From positions 1-64,000 of the forward strand of contig POWY01000005.1 in NCBI GenBank assembly GCA_003044455.1: a DNA stretch of 64,000 bases, written 5' to 3'. The notes beneath the pieces are model-generated. The model did not search any database. It had not been told where the DNA came from and saw only the letters and a program-made list of their open reading frames with translations. How positions within the stretch are numbered: position 1 is the first letter of the stretch; the number at the start of each line of letters is the position of its first letter. This document shows positions 40,533 to 48,064 of this stretch, one piece after another. The position numbers and the translations under genes were made by a program. The DNA comes from Neisseria bergeri. GTDB lineage: Bacteria; Pseudomonadota; Gammaproteobacteria; Burkholderiales; Neisseriaceae.

Positions 40533-40964
40533 ATGAACCGACTCGACCAACTTGGAACCCGTATCAACCTGATTTGCAATGTCTTCGACAAATGGATCGG
40601 GCAGCAGGATTTGAATTACAACCTCTTTGCCGTACTTTATACCTTGGCAACCGAAGGCAGCCGCACGCAAAAGCATATCGGTGAAGAGTGGAGTCTGCCC
40701 AAACAGACCGTTTCAGGCGTATGCAAAACCCTTGCCGGACAAGGGTTGATCGAATGGCAGGAAGGCGAACAGGACCGGCGCGAACGGTTGCTGTCGCTGA
40801 CCGAAAAAGGCAAAGCCCATGCCGCACCTTTAACAGAAAGTGCGCAAAAATTCAGCGACAAAGTATTTGCCACATTCGGCGACAAGCACACAACCCGGCT
40901 GTTTGCCGATTTGGATGCACTGGCGGAAGTGATGGAAAGAACAATCTCGGAAAATAAAAAATAG
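40533..40964 (+). CDS. MarR-family transcriptional regulator
   Basis: This 143-residue dimeric winged-helix regulator has the MarR fold: NYNLFAVLYTLATEGSRTQK, HIGEEWSLPKQTVSGVCKTL (recognition helix), and the wing GEQDRRERLLSLTEKGKAHA with DRR-R. Its neighbour 10 bases downstream is an ABC membrane domain protein, likely its target and cotranscribed. Expression may start from the Correia junction. Confidence 0.92.
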   Translation: MNRLDQLGTRINLICNVFDKWIGQQDLNYNLFAVLYTLATEGSRTQKHIGEEWSLPKQTVSGVCKTLAGQGLIEWQEGEQDRRERLLSLTEKGKAHAAPLTESAQKFSDKVFATFGDKHTTRLFADLDALAEVMERTISENKK

Positions 40965-40974
40965 GGGGACAAAT

Positions 40975-41841
40975 ATGTGGAAAATGTTGAAACACATAGC
41001 CAAAACCCACCGCAAGCGTCTGCTCGGCACGTTTTCTCTGGTCGGACTGGAAAACCTTTTGATGCTGGTGTATCCGGTGTTTGGCGGCTGGGCGATCAAT
41101 GCCGTAATTGCGGGGAAGGTGTGGCAGGCGTTGCTGTACGCTTTGGTTGTATTTTTGATGTGGCTGGTCGGTGCGGCGCGGCGGATTGCCGATACGCGCA
41201 CGTTTACGCGGATTTATACCGAAATCGCCGTGCCGGTCGTGTTGGAACAGCGGCAGCGGCAAGTCCCGCATTCGACGGTAACTGCGCAGGTTGCCCTGTC
41301 GCGTGAGTTTGTCAGCTTTTTTGAAGAACACCTGCCGATTGCCGCAACATCCGTCGTATCCATATTCGGCGCGTGCATCATGCTGCTGGTGCTGGAATTT
41401 TGGGTCGGTGTGTCAGCGGTGGGCATACTTGCGTTGTTTTTATGGCTTTTGCCACGTTTTGCCACCATTAGCGAAAACCTGTATTTCCGCCTGAACAACA
41501 GCTTGGAACGCGACAACCACTTTATCCGAAAAGGCGACGAGCGGCAGCTGTACCGCCATTACGGACTGGTTGCGCGCCTGCGTGTGCTGATTTCCAACCG
41601 CGAAGCCTTCGGCTATCTCTGCGTCGGCGCGGCGATGGGTATTTTATTCAGCTTTGCTTTTGTGATGATGACGCTCAAAGGCTACGGCAGCGCGGGGCAT
41701 ATTTATTCGGTCGGCACTTATCTGTGGATGTTTGCCATGAGTTTGGACGACGTGCCGCGATTGGTCGAACAATATTCCAATTTGAAAGACATCGGACAAC
41801 GGATAGAGTGGTCGGAACGGAACATCAAAGCCGGAACTTGA
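40975..41841 (+). CDS. ABC transporter six-TM domain protein lacking an ATPase
   Basis: This 288-residue membrane protein has the exporter-type transmembrane domain: helices at LLGTFSLVGLENLLMLVYPV, VWQALLYALVVFLMWLVGAA, SVVSIFGACIMLLVLEFWVG, ALFLWLLPRF, and two near the C terminus (CVGAAMGILFSFAFVMM, YLWMFAMSLDDVPRLVEQY). The coupling-type sequence (ADTRTFTRIYTEIAVPVVLE) resembles MsbA/CydCD-like exporters. No Walker motifs exist in it or in any adjacent gene. It sits 10 bases after the MarR regulator. Partner ATPase and substrate are unknown. Confidence 0.82.
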   Translation: MWKMLKHIAKTHRKRLLGTFSLVGLENLLMLVYPVFGGWAINAVIAGKVWQALLYALVVFLMWLVGAARRIADTRTFTRIYTEIAVPVVLEQRQRQVPHSTVTAQVALSREFVSFFEEHLPIAATSVVSIFGACIMLLVLEFWVGVSAVGILALFLWLLPRFATISENLYFRLNNSLERDNHFIRKGDERQLYRHYGLVARLRVLISNREAFGYLCVGAAMGILFSFAFVMMTLKGYGSAGHIYSVGTYLWMFAMSLDDVPRLVEQYSNLKDIGQRIEWSERNIKAGT

Positions 41842-41844
41842 AAA

Positions 41845-41873
41845 ATGCCGTCTGAACACGCTTCAGACGGCAT
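41845..41873. terminator. Convergent uptake-sequence hairpin (ABC-TMD / sohB)
   Basis: ATGCCGTCTGAA and TTCAGACGGCAT with a 5-base loop between the two convergent stops; it can serve both. Confidence 0.85.
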
Positions 41874-41891
41874 TTCCATCCGTTCGGCAAA

Positions 41892-42944
41892 CTACATCAC
41901 ATCCGCCCGCCGGTTGACAAGTTTGGCAAACAACTTTTCAACAGAAGCTTCCGCCTGCAAACCGATGCGCTGGATCAGGCTTTGCTTCTCCTGATATTTC
42001 ACTTCTATAATCTGCTTGTTATCAACCTCTTTCAACAGCAAATCATCACTAGTCGAAATACTGTCAACCAGATTCAGCTCCAACGCCTGCCGACCGAACC
42101 AATGCTCGCCCGTTGCCACTTTCTCAATATCCACTTGAGGGCGGTTCTCGCTGACAAACTGCTTGAACAACTGATGCGTTTCCTCCAGTTCCTGCCGGAA
42201 TTTCTGTTTGCCCTTTTCCGTATTTTCACCCATAAAGGTAACCGTACGCTTAAACTCACCTGCCGTCATCACATCCACATCGATATCATGTTTTTTCAAC
42301 AGGCGGTGGATATTCGGCACTTCCGCTACCACACCCACCGAACCGACAATCGCAAACGGAGCGGAAACAATTTTATCCGCCACACACGCCATCATATAGC
42401 CGCCGCTTGCCGCGACCTTATCGACGGCGACGGTCAGCGGAATATTGCGTTCGCGCAAACGCCTAAGCTGCGAAGCCGCCAAACCGTAACCGTGAACGAC
42501 ACCGCCCGGACTTTCCAATCTGAGCAGAACCTCATCTTCAGGCTTGGCAATCGAAAGCACCGCCGTAATCTCATGACGCAAGGATTCTACGGCGTGTGCA
42601 TACAAATCGCCGTCAAAATCCAACACAAAAAGGCGGGATTTTTGCGTTTCGGCAGATTTCTCCCCACCCTCCTTCAAACGCTTTTTCTCTGCTTTGGCTT
42701 CCGCCTTTTCCTTTTTCTTTTCTTCTTTTTCCTGATGTTTTGCCTCTTCCCCGCTTAAAAAGAATGCTTCAAACGATTGCCGCTGTTTTTTATAATTTTC
42801 CGAAAAATCCGTCAGTACGACACTGCCGCTTTCCGACTGTTTCTTACTCTGTACGATAGCCAACACAATCAGCGCAATTGCGCCGAACACGGTAAGCAGT
42901 TCGAGCAGGAAAATACCGTAATTCAGTAAAATTTCTTTCCACAT
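41892..42944 (-). CDS. sohB: Inner-membrane S49 peptidase SohB
   Basis: SohB is a membrane-anchored serine protease of the SppA family, active in the periplasm or membrane. The product has an N-terminal membrane helix (ILLNYGIFLLELLTVFGAIA), a Lys/Glu-rich coiled region (HQEKEEKKKEKAEAKAEKKR), and the S49 domain with the catalytic Ser/Lys dyad (KVAASGGYMMACVADKIV, APFAIVGSVGVVAEVPN). ATG 42944 (MWKEILL) follows GAGGAA and resembles the E. coli start; ATG 42992 would add 16 residues. Confidence 0.88.
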   Translation of the reverse strand: MWKEILLNYGIFLLELLTVFGAIALIVLAIVQSKKQSESGSVVLTDFSENYKKQRQSFEAFFLSGEEAKHQEKEEKKKEKAEAKAEKKRLKEGGEKSAETQKSRLFVLDFDGDLYAHAVESLRHEITAVLSIAKPEDEVLLRLESPGGVVHGYGLAASQLRRLRERNIPLTVAVDKVAASGGYMMACVADKIVSAPFAIVGSVGVVAEVPNIHRLLKKHDIDVDVMTAGEFKRTVTFMGENTEKGKQKFRQELEETHQLFKQFVSENRPQVDIEKVATGEHWFGRQALELNLVDSISTSDDLLLKEVDNKQIIEVKYQEKQSLIQRIGLQAEASVEKLFAKLVNRRADVM

Positions 42945-43014
42945 TGATTGGATTTCCTCTTGTTCAGGCATGAACATATCAATATTGTCCATCCCCGTCC
43001 GACAGATAAAAAAA

Positions 43015-43033
43015 TAACCGCTTGGAGCGGTAT
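43015..43033 (-). terminator. Terminator of the tRNA-Leu(UAA) unit
   Basis: On the minus strand ACCGCTCCAAGCGGTTATTTTTTTAT is a 6-bp hairpin with a T-rich tail, 15 bases after the tRNA end. Confidence 0.8.
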
Positions 43034-43047
43034 TGTTATTTTCAGCT

Positions 43048-43137
43048 TGGTGCCCGGAGCCGGAATCGAACCGGCACGGGATGTTTAGTCCCGACGGATT
43101 TTAAGTCCGTTGTGTCTACCTATTTCACCACCCGGGC
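43048..43137 (-). tRNA. tRNA-Leu (UAA)
   Basis: The acceptor GCCCGGG pairs with CCCGGGC-type partner near the 3' end (CCGGGCACCA). The anticodon loop CTTAAAA in stem ACGGA/TCCGT gives UAA. A long variable arm (CGGGACTAAACATCCCG) makes it type II. The T arm has GTTCGATTC. CCA is encoded. It is the last gene of the tRNA block. Confidence 0.95.
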
Positions 43138-43149
43138 ATTTGTGAAAGG

Positions 43150-43227
43150 TGGAGGCGGGGGCGCGGATTTTAACCGGCCTGTATGAAGATTGCACTCCTC
43201 ATAGCATAAACACTCTGCCACCCCGCC
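43150..43227 (-). tRNA. Degenerate tRNA-Cys-like gene (78 nt), anticodon-loop GCA
   Basis: The minus strand has a perfect acceptor (GGCGGGG / CCCCGCC) with discriminator T and encoded CCA, as in the tRNA-Cys next door (GGCGAGA..CTCGCCTCCA). The D arm resembles Cys (GCAGAGTGTTTATGC). The middle forms a long stem (TATGAGG / CTTCATA) with loop AGTGCAAT holding GCA. The T loop is TTAAAAT instead of TTCGATT and its stem pairs poorly. It is a decayed duplicate or an unusual tRNA; normal decoding is doubtful. Confidence 0.5.
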
Positions 43228-43237
43228 GTAATATATA

Positions 43238-43311
43238 TGGAGGCGAGAGTCGGAATCGAACCGGCGTAGACGGATTTGCAATCCGCTGCATAACCACTTT
43301 GCTATCTCGCC
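43238..43311 (-). tRNA. tRNA-Cys (GCA)
   Basis: The 74-nt gene has acceptor GGCGAGA / TCTCGCC, anticodon stem CGGAT/ATCCG with loop TTGCAAA region giving GCA, T arm GTTCGATTC and CCA. It lies 10 bases from the degenerate Cys-like gene. Confidence 0.95.
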
Positions 43312-43334
43312 TAAAACTGGCTTATCTAAAAACT

Positions 43335-43410
43335 TGGAGCGGGAAACGAGTCTCGAACTCGCGACCTCAACCTTGGCAAGGTTGCGCTCTACCAACTGAG
43401 CTATTCCCGC
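43335..43410 (-). tRNA. tRNA-Gly (GCC), copy 1
   Basis: A 76-nt gene: acceptor GCGGGAA / TTCCCGC, anticodon loop TTGCCAA (GCC), T arm GTTCGAGAC, encoded CCA. It is identical to three more copies at 43432, 43531 and 43632. Confidence 0.96.
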
Positions 43411-43431
43411 GCGTTCAAACATATCGGCTTT

Positions 43432-43507
43432 TGGAGCGGGAAACGAGTCTCGAACTCGCGACCTCAACCTTGGCAAGGTTGCGCTCTACCAACTGAGCTA
43501 TTCCCGC
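43432..43507 (-). tRNA. tRNA-Gly (GCC), copy 2
   Basis: Same 76-nt sequence as copy 1, after a 21-base spacer. Confidence 0.96.
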
Positions 43508-43530
43508 GTTGATACGTTTGAAATAAAACT

Positions 43531-43606
43531 TGGAGCGGGAAACGAGTCTCGAACTCGCGACCTCAACCTTGGCAAGGTTGCGCTCTACCAACTGAGCTAT
43601 TCCCGC
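43531..43606 (-). tRNA. tRNA-Gly (GCC), copy 3
   Basis: Same 76-nt sequence as copy 1, after a 23-base spacer. Confidence 0.96.
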
Positions 43607-43631
43607 AATGATTACGGAAGAATGAAATTTT

Positions 43632-43707
43632 TGGAGCGGGAAACGAGTCTCGAACTCGCGACCTCAACCTTGGCAAGGTTGCGCTCTACCAACTGAGCTA
43701 TTCCCGC
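43632..43707 (-). tRNA. tRNA-Gly (GCC), copy 4 (first transcribed)
   Basis: Same 76-nt sequence as copy 1. It is the promoter-proximal copy on the minus strand; pgsA ends 80 bases upstream of it. Confidence 0.96.
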
Positions 43708-43787
43708 CCGATTTCACTCTCCGATATCGAAGAAGACGCAATTATTATGGATTCTGTTTTTACCGTCAAGCTATTTTTATGTTTTTT

Positions 43788-44351
43788 TCAGGCAATTTCT
43801 TTCCATGCCATTTTCAGATAATACAGCATCGACCAAACCGTCAGCAAAGATGCGATAAACATCAATACGTTGCCGATAACAACAAGATTAAATCCGTAAA
43901 AATCGGGAAAATTCAGCAGCAAAAAGAAAATCGCCAGCATTTGCGCGGCGGTTTTGAACTTGCCGATGGTGGCGACGGCAACGCTGCTCCTTTTTCCCAT
44001 TTGCGCCATCCATTCGCGCAATGCGGAAATGGTAATTTCCCTGCCGATAATGATCATCGCGAACAAGACATAGGTCCGATCGAGTTTGACCAGCAAAAGC
44101 AGCGATACGGCAACCATCAGCTTGTCGGCGACGGGGTCGAGGAATGCGCCGAAATCGGAAGTCTGTTTCCACAACCTTGCCAAAAATCCGTCAAACCAGT
44201 CGGTCAAGGCGGCAACGGCAAAAATGACGGCGGCGGCAAGATTGATCGTTTCCTCTTCAAACCATGAAAAAGGCAGGTAGAACAGGGAAATCAAGACGGG
44301 AATAAGCAAGACCCTCAACCATGTGAGGAAGATGGGGATGTTCCAAGGCAT
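43788..44351 (-). CDS. pgsA: CDP-diacylglycerol--glycerol-3-phosphate 3-phosphatidyltransferase
   Basis: PgsA makes phosphatidylglycerol phosphate in the inner membrane. The 187-residue protein has the CDP-alcohol phosphotransferase signature DWFDGFLARLWKQTSDFGAF then LDPVADK (DG-x2-AR-x8-G-x3-D-x3-D) and five or six membrane helices. MPWNIPIFLTWLRVLLIP is the usual start; the frame upstream is discarded. The tRNA block lies downstream on the same strand and may share its transcript. Confidence 0.93.
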   Translation of the reverse strand: MPWNIPIFLTWLRVLLIPVLISLFYLPFSWFEEETINLAAAVIFAVAALTDWFDGFLARLWKQTSDFGAFLDPVADKLMVAVSLLLLVKLDRTYVLFAMIIIGREITISALREWMAQMGKRSSVAVATIGKFKTAAQMLAIFFLLLNFPDFYGFNLVVIGNVLMFIASLLTVWSMLYYLKMAWKEIA

Positions 44352-44456
44352 CGGTTTTCTCTGTGCGGACTGTAAAATTATGATTATAACGGTTATCCTC
44401 ATAACCCAAAACGTAAAATTTCCGCATAGTCATTCCCCCGCCCCGCCAATCTGTTT

Positions 44457-44927
44457 TCACATTCTTTTCAAACGCAGGAAAATGGCGGGCAATAAAAGCA
44501 AAATACCCAGTTTCAGGCTGAAAACGGCAGGTTGCGCCAACACTTCGACAAGGCGGTCTTCCGTGCGGGAAAAATCTTTATTGCTATAGACACTGCCACT
44601 GTTGCGGTATTCCAACAGAACGCCGTTTAAAAAACCTTTTCCGACGGTGTCGCTTAAAACAATCTTAACCTGCCGCGCCCTGATGGCTCTGCCGATATTG
44701 CCGCTTGTGCACAAACTGTCGAACCCGTAGCAGGAAAGCCGGTACTGCCGCCCGTCCGCCTCCAGTTTGATTGCCCGTCCGCTGCGGTTGGGTGCGGTAA
44801 CGGTCAAATCCGCATATTCGAATATTTTTTCTTGTTCGTGAAATGCCGTCCGGTAAGGTGCAATAAAAACGGCAGACAACAGCAGGCAGCTTATGGCGGC
44901 AAACAATGCCAAGCGGTGATATTTCAT
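44457..44927 (-). CDS. Hypothetical membrane protein, two TM segments
   Basis: This 156-residue protein begins MKYHRLALFAAISCLLLSAV (membrane segment) and ends with FSLKLGILLLLPAIFLRLKR (second segment). A periplasmic part of about 100 residues between them has two Cys (SCYGFDSLCTSG) that could form a disulfide. AGGGAAC precedes ATG 44927. I do not recognise a family. It lies between an AhpD-like gene and pgsA on the same strand. Confidence 0.7.
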   Translation of the reverse strand: MKYHRLALFAAISCLLLSAVFIAPYRTAFHEQEKIFEYADLTVTAPNRSGRAIKLEADGRQYRLSCYGFDSLCTSGNIGRAIRARQVKIVLSDTVGKGFLNGVLLEYRNSGSVYSNKDFSRTEDRLVEVLAQPAVFSLKLGILLLLPAIFLRLKRM

Positions 44928-45010
44928 ACTTGTTCCCTGTTTCTCAAATGCCGTCTGAAAAAACGGCTGCATATGTTGTCTGCAAAATATCGGGAAGCAT
45001 ATCAGACAAA

Positions 45011-45039
45011 ATGCCGTCTGAAATATTTTCAGACGGCAT
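45011..45039 (-). terminator. Uptake-sequence inverted pair after the AhpD-like gene
   Basis: ATGCCGTCTGAAA and TTTCAGACGGCAT with a 3-base loop, 17 bases past the stop. Confidence 0.85.
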
Positions 45040-45055
45040 TTCAATCCGATTCGGA

Positions 45056-45391
45056 TTATTTTTGCGTTTCAACCGCTTCCAGTGCGCGCAGGGCGTAAGT
45101 GTAGGCAGCACCGGCATTCAGGGCGATGGCGGTTGCCAATGCGCCTGCGATTTCGCTGTCGGTCGCACCGGCTTTGGCGGCGGCGGCGGCATGAACGCTG
45201 ATGCAGCTTTCGCAACGCGTGGTAATGGCAACGGCGATGGCAATCAGCTCGCGCGTTTTGGCATCGAGTGCTTCGGCAGCGGCGGCCTGTTCCAGTGCGC
45301 CGTAGGCTTGCAGCATTTTCGGATGGGATTTGCCCAGCTCGCCGAATGATTTTTTAACCAGTGCGGTATGTTCTTTCCAATCTTTAAACAT
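45056..45391 (-). CDS. Carboxymuconolactone decarboxylase / AhpD-like protein
   Basis: This 111-residue all-helical protein has the AhpD core motif ELIAIAVAITTRCESCISVH (E-x11-CxxC-xxxH), typical of alkylhydroperoxidase-type thiol reductants. The start MFKDWKEHTALVKKSFGELG is preceded by AAAGGAAAAG. Function is probably peroxide or thiol defence in the cytosol. It is divergent from the AraC regulator, which could control it. Confidence 0.9.
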   Translation of the reverse strand: MFKDWKEHTALVKKSFGELGKSHPKMLQAYGALEQAAAAEALDAKTRELIAIAVAITTRCESCISVHAAAAAKAGATDSEIAGALATAIALNAGAAYTYALRALEAVETQK

Positions 45392-45519
45392 TTTCTTTTC
45401 CTTTCTCTTGCGTTTAACCCTGATACGCGCTTGCGTATCTGTTTTTGATGTGCGTATTATTGCAATTATTCAGTTGTGTTTCTCGTTTAATCATCTCATT
45501 TTATGGTTCAAAAAGATTT

Positions 45520-46425
45520 ATGGACATTCTGGACAAACTGGTCGATCTCGCCCAATTGACGGGCAGTGTGGATGTGCAGTGCCTTTTGGGCGGACAATGG
45601 TCGGTACGGCATGAAACCTTGCAACGCGAAGGACTGGTGCATATTGTTACGGCGGGCAGCGGCTACATCTGCATAGACGGCGAAACTTCCCCGCATCCGG
45701 TCGGCACGGGCGATATTGTATTTTTCCCGCGCGGCTTGGGACACCTGTTGAGCCACGACGGAAAATACGGAGAAAGTTTACAACCGGATATACGACAAAA
45801 CGGCGCATTCACGGTCAAACAGTGCGGCAACGGACAGGATATGAGCCTGTTTTGCGCCCGTTTCCGCTACGACACCCACGCCGATTTGATGAACGGGCTG
45901 CCGGAAACCGTTTTTCTGAACATTGCCCATCCGAGTTTGCAGTATGTGGTTTCAATGCTGCAACTGGAAAGCGAAAAACCTTTGACGGGGACGGTTTCCG
46001 TGGTCAACGCATTGTCGTCCGTCCTACTGGTACTTATCCTGCGCGCCTATCTCGAACAGGATAATGATGTCGAACTCTCGGGCGTGTTGAAAGGTTGGCA
46101 GGACAAACGTTTGGGACATTTGATCCAAAAGGTGATAGACAAACCGGAAGACGAATGGAATATTGACAAAATGGTGGCGGCCGCCAATATGTCGCGTGCG
46201 CAACTGATGCGCCGTTTCAAAAGCCAGGTCGGACTCAGCCCGCACGCCTTTGTGAACCATATCCGCCTGCAAAAAGGCGCATTGCTGCTGAAGAAAACCC
46301 CGGATTCGGTTTTGTCGGTCGCGCTGTCGGTGGGTTTCCAGTCGGAAACGCATTTCGGCAAGGCGTTCAAACGGCAATACCTTGTTTCGCCGGGGCAATA
46401 CCGCAAAGAAGGCGGGCAAAAATAA
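45520..46425 (+). CDS. AraC-family regulator with N-terminal cupin
   Basis: This 301-residue activator has an N-terminal cupin-type sensor (QWSVRHETLQREGLVHIVTA, GTGDIVFFPRGLGHLLSH) and two C-terminal helix-turn-helices (NIDKMVAAANMSRAQLMRRF, ALSVGFQSETHFGKAFKRQY). MDILDKLVDLAQLTGSVDVQ closely resembles MtrA, the activator of the gonococcal mtrCDE efflux operon, as I recall it; this is from memory only. The start at 45520 fits that family. It is divergent from the AhpD-like gene. Confidence 0.88.
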   Translation: MDILDKLVDLAQLTGSVDVQCLLGGQWSVRHETLQREGLVHIVTAGSGYICIDGETSPHPVGTGDIVFFPRGLGHLLSHDGKYGESLQPDIRQNGAFTVKQCGNGQDMSLFCARFRYDTHADLMNGLPETVFLNIAHPSLQYVVSMLQLESEKPLTGTVSVVNALSSVLLVLILRAYLEQDNDVELSGVLKGWQDKRLGHLIQKVIDKPEDEWNIDKMVAAANMSRAQLMRRFKSQVGLSPHAFVNHIRLQKGALLLKKTPDSVLSVALSVGFQSETHFGKAFKRQYLVSPGQYRKEGGQK

Positions 46426-46444
46426 ATCGGGGACTCAAACGCAA

Positions 46445-46474
46445 ATGCCGTCTGAAAAGGCTTTCAGACGGCAT
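46445..46474. terminator. Convergent uptake-sequence hairpin
   Basis: ATGCCGTCTGAAA and TTTCAGACGGCAT with a 4-base loop between the AraC gene and the convergent lipoprotein gene. Confidence 0.85.
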
Positions 46475-46486
46475 TTGCGTACCGCG

Positions 46487-46975
46487 TCATTTCAAGGGCT
46501 GCATCTCCATCACTTCCATCAAAAAGTTGGTAAATGCGGGATTATCGGGTTTGGCATCCATATTTTTCCAACGCTGCTGCCAGCCGCGCAGGGCATTTTG
46601 GATATACAGTTTGGACTGTTCGGTATTGATTTCTCCGCGCTGGCTGTCCACCGCCGAACGCAGGTAGATTTCATACATACTGTCATCGACGGCATTGCGC
46701 CCGACCAGACGTTTTCTAAAGTTGTTCAGATATTGCGCCGCCTGAACCTTGGTCATTTTGCCGATGTTCACCTGATAACCCAGGCGCGTCGCCTCGTCGC
46801 GGATTTTGGAAACGTCCGTCCAATGCGAAGGGGCGAGACGGAAACCTTTTGCAGACGCTTCCGCCGGAACGGTATTAATCGGTCTGACGGGGATTTCGGT
46901 CAGGGTGGGCACATAAACAGTTCCGCAGCCGGACAGGGCGGCCGCGATGGGGATAAGGGCAAGATATTTTTTCAT
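46487..46975 (-). CDS. Predicted lipoprotein of unknown function
   Basis: This 162-residue precursor begins MKKYLALIPIAAALSGCGTV with lipobox LSGC. The mature part (YVPTLTEIPVRPINTVP..) has conserved-looking SHWTDVSKIRDEATRLGYQV and YLNNFRKRLVGRNAVDDSMY, with no known catalytic motif. ATG 46975 is used; an ATG at 46984 adds three residues. It probably anchors in a periplasm-facing membrane leaflet or at the outer membrane. Confidence 0.75.
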   Translation of the reverse strand: MKKYLALIPIAAALSGCGTVYVPTLTEIPVRPINTVPAEASAKGFRLAPSHWTDVSKIRDEATRLGYQVNIGKMTKVQAAQYLNNFRKRLVGRNAVDDSMYEIYLRSAVDSQRGEINTEQSKLYIQNALRGWQQRWKNMDAKPDNPAFTNFLMEVMEMQPLK

Positions 46976-47121
46976 ACCCGCCATTATAAGCAGGTTTGCC
47001 CTGAAAAAACAAATTGTTCCGAAAAAACGCGGGTTCGTCGGGATTGCGCGCGCCCGAATCCGCCGCCGCAAACCCTGCCGCAAGGTTTACAATTTGACCT
47101 TTTTATCGCGACAAATATTAT

Positions 47122-48024
47122 ATGGATACCGCAAAAAAAGACGTTTTGGGTTCCGGCTGGATGCTGGTGGCGGCGGCCTGCTTCACCATTATGAATGTAT
47201 TGATTAAAGGGGCATCGGCAAAATTTGCCCTCGGCAGCGGCGAATTGGTCTTTTGGCGTATGCTGTTTTCAACCGTTGCGCTCGGTTGTGCCGCCGTATT
47301 GCGGCGCGACACCTTCCGCACGCCCCATTGGAAAAACCACCTGAACCGCAGTATGGTCGGATCGGGGGCGATGCTGCTGCTGTTTTACGCGGTAACGCAC
47401 CTGCCTTTGGCAACCGGCGTTACCCTGAGTTACACCTCGTCGATTTTTTTGGCGGTATTTTCCTTCCTGATTTTGAAAGAACGGATTTCCGTTTACACGC
47501 AGGCGGTGCTGCTCCTTGGTTTTGCCGGCGTGGTATTGCTGCTTAATCCATCGTTCCGCAGCGGTCAGGAACTGGCGGCACTCGCCGGTCTTGCAGGCGG
47601 CGCGATGTCCGGCTGGGCGTATCTAAAAGTGCGCGAATTGTCCCTGGCGGGAGAACCCGGCTGGCGCATTGTATTTTACCTTTCCGCGACAGGTGTGGCG
47701 ATGTCGTCGGTTTGGGCGACGCTGACCGGCTGGCATATGCTGTCTTGGCAGTCGGCGGTTTATCTGTCGGGCATCGGCGTGTCCGCGCTGATTGCCCAAC
47801 TGTCGATGACGCGCGCCTACAAAGTCGGCGACAAATTCACGGTTGCCTCGCTCTCCTATATGACCGTCGTCTTTTCCGCCCTGTCTGCCGCATTTTTTCT
47901 GGGCGAACAGCTTTTCTGGCAGGAAATACTCGGTATGTGCATCATCATCCTCAGCGGCATTTTGAGCAGCATCCGCCCCATTGCCTTCAAACAGCGGCTG
48001 CAATCCCTGTTCCGCCAAAGATAA
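47122..48024 (+). CDS. EamA/DMT-family transporter
   Basis: This 300-residue protein has ten hydrophobic segments in two EamA repeats (about residues 10-145 and 155-290), for example MLVAAACFTIMNVLIKGASA, YAVTHLPLATGVTLSYTSSI and LSYMTVVFSALSAAFFLGEQ. The family exports metabolites; substrate unknown. It is divergent from the lipoprotein gene and converges on potD. Confidence 0.88.
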   Translation: MDTAKKDVLGSGWMLVAAACFTIMNVLIKGASAKFALGSGELVFWRMLFSTVALGCAAVLRRDTFRTPHWKNHLNRSMVGSGAMLLLFYAVTHLPLATGVTLSYTSSIFLAVFSFLILKERISVYTQAVLLLGFAGVVLLLNPSFRSGQELAALAGLAGGAMSGWAYLKVRELSLAGEPGWRIVFYLSATGVAMSSVWATLTGWHMLSWQSAVYLSGIGVSALIAQLSMTRAYKVGDKFTVASLSYMTVVFSALSAAFFLGEQLFWQEILGMCIIILSGILSSIRPIAFKQRLQSLFRQR

Positions 48025-48027
48025 AAA

Positions 48028-48056
48028 ATGCCGTCCGAACATCCTTCAGACGGCAT
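48028..48056. terminator. Convergent uptake-sequence hairpin
   Basis: ATGCCGTCCGAA (one mismatch) and TTCAGACGGCAT with a short loop between the DMT gene and potD. Confidence 0.8.
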
Positions 48057-48064
48057 ATCGGGCT

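Noticed and set aside
43120-43496. Frames through the tRNA block on both strands
   Set aside because: They translate tRNA genes (GESRNRTG.., SRLVSRSKF..) and are artefacts.
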